Positions 37,701-44,538 of a stretch of 64,000 nucleotides of DNA are shown here, one piece after another (within the stretch, counting starts at the first letter, position 1; each line of letters begins with the position of its first letter). Under the pieces are notes generated by a model. The model saw only the letters and a list, made by a program, of their open reading frames with translations, was not told the DNA's origin and did not search any database. Source of the DNA: Delftia tsuruhatensis NBRC 16741 (GTDB lineage Bacteria; Pseudomonadota; Gammaproteobacteria; Burkholderiales; Burkholderiaceae_C); the NCBI RefSeq assembly GCF_001571325.1, contig NZ_BCTO01000040.1:37601-101600 (forward strand), written 5' to 3'. Both the position numbers and the translations under genes were made by a program.

Positions 37701-38438
37701 ATGGCTCAAAAAGTAGCGTATGTCACAGGGGGAATGGGAGGCATCGGAACGGCCATCTGCCAGCGTCTGCACAAGGAAGGCTTCAAGGTCATCGCAGGTT
37801 GTGGTCCGTCGCGCGACTTCCAGAAGTGGCTTGACGAGCAAAAGGCGCTGGGTTTCACCTTCCATGCATCGGTGGGCAATGTGGGCGACTGGGCTTCCAC
37901 CGTCGAAGCCTTCAGCAAGACCAAGGCCGAGCACGGCAACATCGATGTGCTGGTCAACAACGCCGGCATCACGCGTGACCGCATGTTCATCAAGATGACG
38001 CCCGAAGACTGGCAGGCCGTGATCGAGACCAACCTCAACTCCATGTTCAACGTGACCAAGCAGGTCGTGGGCGACATGGTGGAAAAGGGCTGGGGCCGCA
38101 TCATCAACATCAGCTCGGTCAATGGCGCCAAGGGCCAGGCCGGCCAGACCAACTACTCGGCCGCCAAGGCCGGCATGCACGGCTTCACCATGGCGCTGGC
38201 GCAGGAGCTGGCCACCAAGGGCGTGACCGTGAACACCGTGAGCCCCGGCTACATCGGCACCGACATGGTCAAGGCCATCCGTCCCGACGTGCTGGAGAAG
38301 ATCGTGGGCACCATCCCCGTCAAGCGCCTGGGCGAGCCCAGCGAGATCGCATCGATCATCGCCTGGCTGGCTTCGGAGGAAGGCGGCTATTCCACCGGCG
38401 CCGATTTTTCGGTCAACGGTGGCCTGCACATGCATTGA
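37701..38438 (+). CDS. phaB: Acetoacetyl-CoA reductase
   Basis: 245 residues of the short-chain dehydrogenase family. Uses NADPH to make (R)-3-hydroxybutyryl-CoA for PhaC. The cofactor loop is TGGMGGIGTAI, NNAGITRD follows, and the catalytic Ser and Tyr-x3-Lys are in ISSVNGAKGQAGQTNYSAAKAG. A strong AGGAG site precedes the ATG. The 212-base gap from phaA contains no gene and may hold a separate promoter. A terminator follows 22 bases after the stop. Confidence 0.96.
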   Translation: MAQKVAYVTGGMGGIGTAICQRLHKEGFKVIAGCGPSRDFQKWLDEQKALGFTFHASVGNVGDWASTVEAFSKTKAEHGNIDVLVNNAGITRDRMFIKMTPEDWQAVIETNLNSMFNVTKQVVGDMVEKGWGRIINISSVNGAKGQAGQTNYSAAKAGMHGFTMALAQELATKGVTVNTVSPGYIGTDMVKAIRPDVLEKIVGTIPVKRLGEPSEIASIIAWLASEEGGYSTGADFSVNGGLHMH

Positions 38439-38460
38439 ACCTGCAAGGGTTCGCGCTGCA

Positions 38461-38484
38461 AAGGAGCCTCCGGGCTCCTTTTTT
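38461..38484 (+). terminator. Rho-independent terminator of the pha genes
   Basis: AAGGAGCC (38461-38468), loop TCCG, GGCTCCTT (38473-38480) and TTTT: a perfect 8-bp stem followed by a T run just after phaB. Confidence 0.9.
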
Positions 38485-38522
38485 GTTGGGCAGCCCCGCG
38501 GCAAATGTCCCAGAAATGACAA

Positions 38523-38540
38523 AACCCGCTGAAGCGGGTT
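38523..38540 (-). terminator. Rho-independent terminator of the small-ORF unit (leftward)
   Basis: AACCCGC (38523-38529), a 4-base loop and GCGGGTT (38534-38540). On the minus strand the stem is followed by TTTTG, so it ends leftward transcription. This supports a real minus-strand transcript in a stretch with no long gene. Confidence 0.7.
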
Positions 38541-38621
38541 CTGTGGAAGAGGGGGTCTGCACGGAAGGCCGTCAGACCGGTGGTGTCAGAGACTGGGGCA
38601 CCGTGTGCGCCAGCCAGCGCC

Positions 38622-38681
38622 TCAGCGCTTGCGATCGCGTTCGTCTTCGGGCCAGATGGACATGATGGCGTTCGTTTGCAT
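38622..38681 (-). CDS. Very small ORF with WPx(D/E)(D/E)RDRKR motif
   Basis: A 19-residue frame, MQTNAIMSIWPEDERDRKR, with a strong AGGAGA ribosome site 7 bases before the ATG and a leftward terminator about 80 bases past its stop. Its last ten residues (WPEDERDRKR) match the WPWDDRDRKR of the second small ORF at 38787-38903. I do not recognise the family. The tail mixes acidic and basic residues and could bind nucleic acid or a partner protein, but that is speculation. Confidence 0.5.
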   Translation of the reverse strand: MQTNAIMSIWPEDERDRKR

Positions 38682-38786
38682 GGAAACTTCTCCTGTATTG
38701 CTCTCTTAACGCGGGCTGGATTCAGCTGGTTGACAGGTTTTTAAAAAATTTTCGAAGGAAGTCGAAACTTTTTCGTGACCCGGTTT

Positions 38787-38903
38787 TCAAGCGCTGCGGG
38801 GGCCGCGCTTGCGGTCACGGTCATCCCATGGCCAGACAGCTTGGGCCAGCGCAGCGGCTGCAAAGCGGGTCTGCAGGGCGGTGTGGGAAAAGATGTCGGT
38901 CAT
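38787..38903 (-). CDS. Small ORF with WPx(D/E)(D/E)RDRKR motif
   Basis: A 38-residue frame on the minus strand. It starts MTDIFSHTALQTRFAAAALA and carries AVWPWDDRDRKR at residues 22-33 and a short GPRSA tail. AAGGAG lies 8 bases before the ATG at 38903. It is 105 bases upstream of the second small ORF, which shares the WPx-acidic-acidic-RDRKR motif, so the two may be paralogues in one transcript. An amphipathic Ala-rich helix (about 9-23) precedes the motif. Family and function unknown. The DNA between the two ORFs is AT-rich. Confidence 0.55.
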   Translation of the reverse strand: MTDIFSHTALQTRFAAAALAQAVWPWDDRDRKRGPRSA

Positions 38904-39150
38904 TGCAGTCACTCCTTTGCGTGTTCAACGCGGGGCAGTGGCGGCAGGTTGACTCAGGGATTGCCCCAGGACGCAAGCAATTGCAAGCCTGGAGGTGGGG
39001 ATCTGTCAGTTTGAAGACAGATTTCTGGCGAGGTGAGAAAAAATCCGTTTCCTGACAGAGGCTTACGGGCGTGGCGGGCCGATGTCGATGCTGTTACGTC
39101 TCGTTGCCCGCAATGCGTGGGCACAGGTCAACCCGGGGTGAAAACGTCCA

Positions 39151-40125
39151 TCAGGCAAAAATCAGGGTCACGGCAGGCGCGTCGTCCACGATGTAGCCGC
39201 GGTACATGCCGGCGCTGTTGAAGGGGCAGTGCACGCGTCCGTCGCTGTCCACGGCCACCACGCCGCCCTGGCCACCGATGTGTGTCAGCGTGCCCCGCAC
39301 TGCGGCGTCGGCTGCGAGTTCCAGGCTTTGCCCCAGGTAGCGCATGCGCGCATGGATGTCGTGCGCGATGGCTGCGCGCAGGAAATGCTCGCCGGTTCCG
39401 GTGGCCGCCACGGCGCAGGTGGTGCTGTCGGCGTAGAAACCTGCGCCCACCACGGGCGTGTCGCCCACGCGCCCGGGGCGCTTGTTGGTCAGCCCGCCGG
39501 TGGATGCCGCGGCGGCCAGGTTGCCATGCACATCGCGCGCCACGGCGCCGACCGTGCCCATCTTGCCGTTCTCGTTCAGCGGAGCAGGGTGCGCCGCCAG
39601 TCCGCTGGCGTCGTGGTCCAGCAGCGCGGTCTGGCCGGATTGCGCCTGCACCCGGCGCAGCTGTGCCAGGCGCTCGGCAGAGTCGAAGTAGCCTGCATCC
39701 ATCCGCGCCAGCCCGCGTTCATCGGCAAACCGCTGCGCCCCTTCGCCGACCAGGAGCACGCACTGGCCGTCGTCAAGAACATGCCGTGCCAGCGCAATCG
39801 GATTGCGCACCTGGCTGACGGAAGCGACTGCGCCGGCCCGCAGGTTGCTGCCGTCCATCAGGCCGGCGTCCATCTCGTGGCGCGCGTCGCGCGTGTAGAC
39901 GGAGCCGCGCCCGGCATTGAACAGCGGGCAGTCTTCCAGGGACTGGCACGCGGCCTGGACGGCGTCCAGCGCGCTGGCGCCGCGCCGCAGCAGGGCGGCG
40001 CCCGCCTCCAGCGCCTGGGCCAGCGCGGCGTGGTAGGGGGCCTCGTCGGCCTGGCCCTGGATGACGGTGCCTGCGCCGCCGTGCACGGCAATGGAAAATT
40101 TTCGGGAGTTCTGGGACATGTTCAT
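39151..40125 (-). CDS. iaaA: Isoaspartyl peptidase / L-asparaginase (Ntn hydrolase)
   Basis: 324 residues. A plant-type asparaginase that self-cleaves into alpha and beta chains, freeing the nucleophile Thr191 (GKMGTVGAVARD). Visible family features: AVHGGAGT at the N-terminus, NAGRGSVYTRD, DGSNLRAGAVA, and STGGLTNKRPGRVGDTPVVGAG, ATGTGE in the beta chain. It hydrolyses beta-aspartyl dipeptides and asparagine. It is the last gene of the RpiR-ABC importer operon; its ATG overlaps the stop of the upstream permease, so the importer probably supplies an isoaspartyl dipeptide, asparagine or a related amide. Confidence 0.92.
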   Translation of the reverse strand: MNMSQNSRKFSIAVHGGAGTVIQGQADEAPYHAALAQALEAGAALLRRGASALDAVQAACQSLEDCPLFNAGRGSVYTRDARHEMDAGLMDGSNLRAGAVASVSQVRNPIALARHVLDDGQCVLLVGEGAQRFADERGLARMDAGYFDSAERLAQLRRVQAQSGQTALLDHDASGLAAHPAPLNENGKMGTVGAVARDVHGNLAAAASTGGLTNKRPGRVGDTPVVGAGFYADSTTCAVAATGTGEHFLRAAIAHDIHARMRYLGQSLELAADAAVRGTLTHIGGQGGVVAVDSDGRVHCPFNSAGMYRGYIVDDAPAVTLIFA

Positions 40126-41204
40126 TGGAGTGCGTAGCGCGATTCCAGGAAGCGGCCATAGCGGGCGATGCCCAGGCCGATGAGCAGGTAGACGGCACAG
40201 ACCACCATGTACATCTCCACGAAGTACGCAATCCAGTGGGGGTCGCTCATGGCCATCTTCAGGGAGCCAGTGATGTCGTAGATGTTCACGATCGCCACCA
40301 GGGAGGTGTCCTTCACCGCGCCGATGAAGTTGCTCACCGTGGGCGCGATGGTCACGCGCAGCGCCTGCGGCAGGACCACGTGGCGCAGCACCTGCACCCT
40401 GGTGAAGCCCATGGCCTGGGCCGCCATGACCTGGCCTTGGGGCACGGCCTGCAGCCCGCCGCGAAACACCTCGGCAAGATAGGCCGCGCTGAAGGCCGCC
40501 AGGCAGACGGCGATGCGGACCATGGGGTCCACCCTCCATTGCGCGGGCACCAGCATGGGCAGCACGAAGGCCCCGAAGAACAGCAGCGTGATCAGGGGCA
40601 CGCCGCGCACCGCTTCGATGAACAACGTGCAGAGCACGCGCAGCAAAGGCAGGCTGGAGCGCCGGCCCAGTGCCAGCAGGATGCCCAGCGGAACGCCGGC
40701 CAGGCAGGCGATCACGGCAAGGAACAGGGTCAGCGGCAGGCCGCCCCACAGATCGCTGGGCACGGGTGCCAGGCCGGCCACACCGCCGGCCATCAGCACG
40801 CCGAAGCCGGTCAACCCGGCCAGCAGCATCGCCATGCCGGCGCGGCCGAAGAAGCGCGGTAGCGCCGCCACGCCCACGCTGCCCAGCAGCCAAAGGCTGG
40901 CGGCGACGGGGCGCCATTGCTCTGCCACGGGATAGCGGCCCAGGAATACCAGGCGGTATTTCTCGCGCACCACGCCCCAGCAGGCGCCGGCCGCAGCGCG
41001 GCATGTGTCGGGGTTGGCTGCGGTTTCGGCGTCGAGCAGGCCCCAGGCCAGCAGTTTCCAGCCCGCCCACAGCGCGGCCAGCAGCAGCGTGGCGGTGATG
41101 AGCCCGGAGAGCGCATCCGGAAACAGGCTGGCGCGCAGGCGCTGCGCCAGCGGAACCCGGGGCGGGGCCACCGGCAGGGCCGGTGCGCGGAGTACGGCAC
41201 TCAT
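40122..41204 (-). CDS. Amino-acid ABC transporter permease (AapM/BztC-like)
   Basis: 360 residues of the HAAT-type permease family. Several TM helices, a long periplasmic insertion with a pair of Cys (about 65-75), and the cytoplasmic EAA loop (EVFRGGLQAVPQGQVMAAQAMGFTRVQVLRHVVLPQALRV) that contacts the ATPase. It resembles AapM, which pairs with AapQ. The ATG at 41204 begins MSAVLRAPAL; a longer frame runs into the upstream gene. 17 bases separate it from the AapQ-like gene. Confidence 0.9.
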   Translation of the reverse strand: MSAVLRAPALPVAPPRVPLAQRLRASLFPDALSGLITATLLLAALWAGWKLLAWGLLDAETAANPDTCRAAAGACWGVVREKYRLVFLGRYPVAEQWRPVAASLWLLGSVGVAALPRFFGRAGMAMLLAGLTGFGVLMAGGVAGLAPVPSDLWGGLPLTLFLAVIACLAGVPLGILLALGRRSSLPLLRVLCTLFIEAVRGVPLITLLFFGAFVLPMLVPAQWRVDPMVRIAVCLAAFSAAYLAEVFRGGLQAVPQGQVMAAQAMGFTRVQVLRHVVLPQALRVTIAPTVSNFIGAVKDTSLVAIVNIYDITGSLKMAMSDPHWIAYFVEMYMVVCAVYLLIGLGIARYGRFLESRYALQ

Positions 41205-41221
41205 GGGCAGGTCTTTCCCGG

Positions 41222-42271
41222 CTAGCGTGTGATGAAGGCACTGCGCTGGTTGAAGGCATTCAATGCCAGCGAGGTCAGCAGGTTGATGGCCAGGTAGACC
41301 ACCGCGATGATGGTCACGCATTCGATGGCCTGGCCGGTCTGGCTCATGGCGGTGTTGGCGACCATCACCACGTCGGGGTAGCCGATGGCCACGGCCAGCG
41401 AGGAGTTCTTGATGGTGCTGAGCGCCAGGTTGGTATAGGGCGGAATGATCACCCGCAGGGCCTGCGGCAGCACGACCAGGCGCAGCTGCTGGCCGCGGCG
41501 CATGCCCAGGGCCGAGGCAGCATTCCATTGCCCGCGCGGCACGGCCTGCAGACCGGCGCGCACGATCTCCGCGCAATAGGCGGCGGCATACAGGCCCAGG
41601 GCGCCCACCAGGGCCAGGAATTCAGGCGTCAGCGCCAGTCCTCCGTCGATGCCGAACATGCCCGGTTGCGGGGAACTCCAGTGCCAGCCCGCCGCGCTGT
41701 CGTACACCGGGCCGGGCAGGGCCAGCCCCGCCTTGCTCAGAAAGCCCAGGGGGCCGATGGCCAGAGGCCGGTCCACGTCGGGCAGCAACGAAGTCAGCGC
41801 GAAATACCACAGCAGCACCTGCACCAGCAGCGGGATATTTCGTGCCACATCGACATAGAAGCGCACGGCGCCGCGCAGCAGCGGATGCCTTGCCACTGCG
41901 GCCACGCCCAGCAGCAGGCCCAGCACGGTGGCCAGCACGAGCGCGGGCACGGCGGCGCGAACCGTGTTGGCCACGCCGGCCGCGACCGCACGCAGGTAGC
42001 TGTCGCCGGGCTCGTAGGGCAGCAGCCCTTCGGAGATGGAAAAGCCGGCCGTCTGCTCCAGAAAGCCGAAGCCCCCGGCAATGCCGCGCGCGGCCATGTT
42101 GCGGCTGGCGTTGTGCGCCAGCCAGCCCAGCAGCAATATCAGCAGCCAGCCGATGGCGAGCTGCAAGGCCAGCCGGCCCCAGCGTGGCCGGGTGGGGGCC
42201 GGTGGCTGCCGTGCCCCGGCGTCGATGGCATTCACGGCTTTCACAGCATCTACAGCGTTCGCGGCGTTCAT
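41222..42271 (-). CDS. Amino-acid ABC transporter permease (AapQ/BztB-like)
   Basis: 349 residues. N-terminal TM helix, then a large periplasmic segment and the HAAT permease core with the EAA loop (EIVRAGLQAVPRGQWNAASALGMRRGQQLRLVVLPQALRV). It forms the heteromeric membrane pore with the AapM-like protein. An unusual N-terminus of alternating Ala/Asn/Val (first 18 residues) precedes the first helix. 20 bases separate it from the substrate-binding protein gene. Confidence 0.9.
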   Translation of the reverse strand: MNAANAVDAVKAVNAIDAGARQPPAPTRPRWGRLALQLAIGWLLILLLGWLAHNASRNMAARGIAGGFGFLEQTAGFSISEGLLPYEPGDSYLRAVAAGVANTVRAAVPALVLATVLGLLLGVAAVARHPLLRGAVRFYVDVARNIPLLVQVLLWYFALTSLLPDVDRPLAIGPLGFLSKAGLALPGPVYDSAAGWHWSSPQPGMFGIDGGLALTPEFLALVGALGLYAAAYCAEIVRAGLQAVPRGQWNAASALGMRRGQQLRLVVLPQALRVIIPPYTNLALSTIKNSSLAVAIGYPDVVMVANTAMSQTGQAIECVTIIAVVYLAINLLTSLALNAFNQRSAFITR

Positions 42272-42291
42272 GGCAGGGTGCCCTCGGCGCG

Positions 42292-43329
42292 TCAGTTCAT
42301 CGGCGGCGACATCATCAGGCCGCCCTTGGTGAACAGCGCGTTCTTGCCGCGCGGCACGTTCAGGCCCGACCTGGCGCCCAGGTTGCGCTCATAGCTCTCG
42401 CCATAGTTGCCCACGGCCTTGACGATGCGCAGCGCCCATTCCTTGTCCAGCCCCAGCTGCTTGCCCAGGTCGTCGCTCTGGCCCAGGAAACGCTTGACCT
42501 GGATGCTGTCGGAGCGGGTCTTGAGCTCGTCGGCATTGGCCTGGGTGATGCCCAGTTCCTCGGCCTCGATCATGGCGTTGAGTGTCCAGCGCACGACAGC
42601 GAACCATTCGTCGTCACCGCGGCGCACGGCCGGGCCGGCCGGCTCCTTGGAGATGACTTCGGGCAGGATCACGTAGTCGTCGGGGTTGGCCAGCTCCTTG
42701 CCGCGCAGCACGGCCAGGGCGCCGAGGTCGCCTGTATAGGCCTGGCAGCGTCCGCTGCTGAAGGCCTGCAGGGCGGCTTCGGGGTTGTCAAATACCACCG
42801 CCTTGTAGTTGAGCTTGTGGGCGCGAAAGTACTCCGACAGGGTCTTTTCCGTGGTGGATCCGCTGATCACGCAGATGGTGGCGCCAGAGAGCTGCTTGAC
42901 GCTGTTCAGGCCGGGCTTTTTCCTGGCCATGAAGCCCTGGCCGTCGTGGAAATTGACGCCCGCCCACATCAGGCCCAGGCCGTTGTCGCGCGTGAAGGTC
43001 CAGGTGGTGTTGCGTGCCAGCAGATCGATCTCGCCGGACTGCAGCGCCGTGATGCGTGTCTGGCCGCTGGTGGGAATGAACTTGACCTTGCCGGCGTCGC
43101 CCAGGGTGGCGGCCGCCACGGCGCGGCACAGATCCACGTCCAGCCCGGACCAGTTGCCGCTGCCGTCGGCGAGCGCAAAGCCTGCGCGCCCCGTGTGCAC
43201 GCCGCAGGCCACGGCGCCGCGCTGCTTGATGCCATCCAGCGTCTTGCCTGCGTGGGCCGGCGCGGCAGCGAGCGTGGCCGCGGCGGCCATCGAGGCGAAA
43301 AGAAAGCGGAAACGGGCAGGGGCATTCAT
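42292..43329 (-). CDS. Periplasmic amino-acid-binding protein of the ABC importer (AapJ-like)
   Basis: 345 residues with a signal peptide (about 1-27, cleavage after APAHA). The mature part has the family-3 solute-binding fold: TLDGIKQRGAVACGVHTGRAGFALAD, SGLDVDLCRAVAAA, RNTTWTFTRD, CVISGSTTEKTL. AapJ-type proteins have broad amino-acid specificity; the linked isoaspartyl peptidase suggests asparagine/aspartyl compounds here. The ATG overlaps the RpiR stop (ATGA), showing translational coupling with the regulator. Confidence 0.9.
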   Translation of the reverse strand: MNAPARFRFLFASMAAAATLAAAPAHAGKTLDGIKQRGAVACGVHTGRAGFALADGSGNWSGLDVDLCRAVAAATLGDAGKVKFIPTSGQTRITALQSGEIDLLARNTTWTFTRDNGLGLMWAGVNFHDGQGFMARKKPGLNSVKQLSGATICVISGSTTEKTLSEYFRAHKLNYKAVVFDNPEAALQAFSSGRCQAYTGDLGALAVLRGKELANPDDYVILPEVISKEPAGPAVRRGDDEWFAVVRWTLNAMIEAEELGITQANADELKTRSDSIQVKRFLGQSDDLGKQLGLDKEWALRIVKAVGNYGESYERNLGARSGLNVPRGKNALFTKGGLMMSPPMN

Positions 43330-44255
43330 GCGGAGTCCTTTGCGGCGGGATGGGGGGCCTGGGGTTGCGGCTTGCTCGCCGCAGGTGAAGCGGGGCTGCT
43401 GTCCGGTGTCAGGTAGGGAAGCACCGAATCGGACAGTTCGACCAGGCTGCGCACGGCCTGGGGCGTGGCGCGGATGACCTGGGTGGCCAGCGCTTCGACC
43501 ATGGCCATGGCCGCCAGCACCGACGATGGCAGCAGAGGGTGGGCGGCGGGTGCCAGCAGCACGTAGTCGGCCTGGCCGGCCAGCGGGCTGGTGGCCTCGT
43601 CGGTGATGGCGATGGTCAGGGCGCCCCGCTGGCGCGCATGCGCCGTCAGCTCCACCGCTTCGCGTGAGTAGCGCGGCAGCGAGATCGCGATCAGCACGTC
43701 CTGCTCCGTCAGCCCCGTCATGCGCCTGACGGCTTGCTCCGTGCCGCCTGCGCAGGCCACTTCCAGCACCTGGGGCAGATAGGGCTGCAGCGCGTCGGCG
43801 CCAAAGGCTGCCACATGGTGGGAGCTGCCAAAGCCCATGAACAGGACGCGGCGCGCGCGGCAGATGCGCTGGGCCAGTTGATCGAGCAGGCCGGGGTCGC
43901 AGGCCTGTGCGGCCGCCTGCAGATTGCGCTGCGTGTGCTCGAAGGCCTGCGCTCCCACGGCGCTTGCGGCAGGCTCGTGCGCCGCGCGCAGCTTGTTCAC
44001 GGGCTCCAGGGCCTGTTGCAGCTGGCGGCCCAGGTGCAGGCGCAGATCGGCAAAGCCTTCGTAGCCGGCGTGCTTGGCGAAGCGGTTGACGGCTGCCAGG
44101 GAGCCTCCGCAGGCATTGGCCACTTCCTCGGCGCTCAGCGTGACGGCCAGGACCGGATGCGCGGCCATCCAGCGGCCTACCCGGGCGACGGCGGGCGAGC
44201 CATCGACGCTGGCGCGCAGCAGTTCCTGTACGGCGGGATGGGGATGGAGTTCCAT
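43326..44255 (-). CDS. RpiR/MurR family transcriptional regulator
   Basis: About 309 residues. N-terminal RpiR helix-turn-helix (about 10-75: VANACGGSLAAVNRFAKHAGYEGFADLRLHL) and a C-terminal SIS domain (about 120-255: RRVLFMGFGSSHHVAAFGADAL and ISLPRYSREAVELTAHARQRG). SIS domains usually sense phosphosugars, yet this regulator leads an amino-acid importer operon. The start at 44255 (MELHPHPAVQEL) is preferred over 44285, because the longer form would encode part of the operator repeats. Neither has a good ribosome site. It is the first gene of the operon down to iaaA. Confidence 0.87.
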   Translation of the reverse strand: MELHPHPAVQELLRASVDGSPAVARVGRWMAAHPVLAVTLSAEEVANACGGSLAAVNRFAKHAGYEGFADLRLHLGRQLQQALEPVNKLRAAHEPAASAVGAQAFEHTQRNLQAAAQACDPGLLDQLAQRICRARRVLFMGFGSSHHVAAFGADALQPYLPQVLEVACAGGTEQAVRRMTGLTEQDVLIAISLPRYSREAVELTAHARQRGALTIAITDEATSPLAGQADYVLLAPAAHPLLPSSVLAAMAMVEALATQVIRATPQAVRSLVELSDSVLPYLTPDSSPASPAASKPQPQAPHPAAKDSA

Positions 44256-44259
44256 GAAT

Positions 44260-44317
44260 GAATGAAAGTGAATGGTATCTTTCATTCATTATTTTTTAGG
44301 AATGAAATCTTTCATTC
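44260..44317. promoter_or_regulatory. GAATGAAA inverted-repeat cluster, candidate RpiR operators
   Basis: Two dyads of the same half-site: GAATGAAA (44260-44267) with TTTCATTC (44280-44287), and GAATGAAA (44300-44307) with TTTCATTC (44310-44317, spacer only TC). They sit directly upstream of the regulator start and around an AT-rich -10-like stretch, so autoregulation of the whole operon is likely. Confidence 0.7.
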
Positions 44318-44477
44318 AGGGGAAACCCTGAACCGAACGATCCATGCGTTCCGCTGGCTACGGGGGAGTGCGAGGGCGTGAGGGGAGTGGGGGGGAGGGC
44401 GAGGCCTCAGGGGCGCACTTGGGCGGAGCCGAAGTGGAGCGCCGTCTTCACGCGGGACGACGCTGGTGGCAGACGGT

Positions 44478-44508
44478 CATGGGTGCGAGCAAGGGCCTCG
44501 CACCCATG
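44478..44508. terminator. Long perfect hairpin behind the ABC-F gene
   Basis: CATGGGTGCGAG (44478-44489), 7-base loop, CTCGCACCCATG (44497-44508): a perfect 12-bp stem 30 bases past the ABC-F stop. There is no T run on either strand, so it may end transcription by another route or protect the mRNA 3' end. Confidence 0.45.
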
Positions 44509-44538
44509 GGGCCGCCTGATTTTCGAGAACGACTGGAA

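Noticed and set aside
39001..39022. ATCTGTC/GACAGAT hairpin downstream of iaaA as a terminator.
   Set aside because: The stem is only 7 bp with an 8-base loop, has no T run, and lies about 130 bases past the iaaA stop; an operator for the small-ORF unit is as likely.
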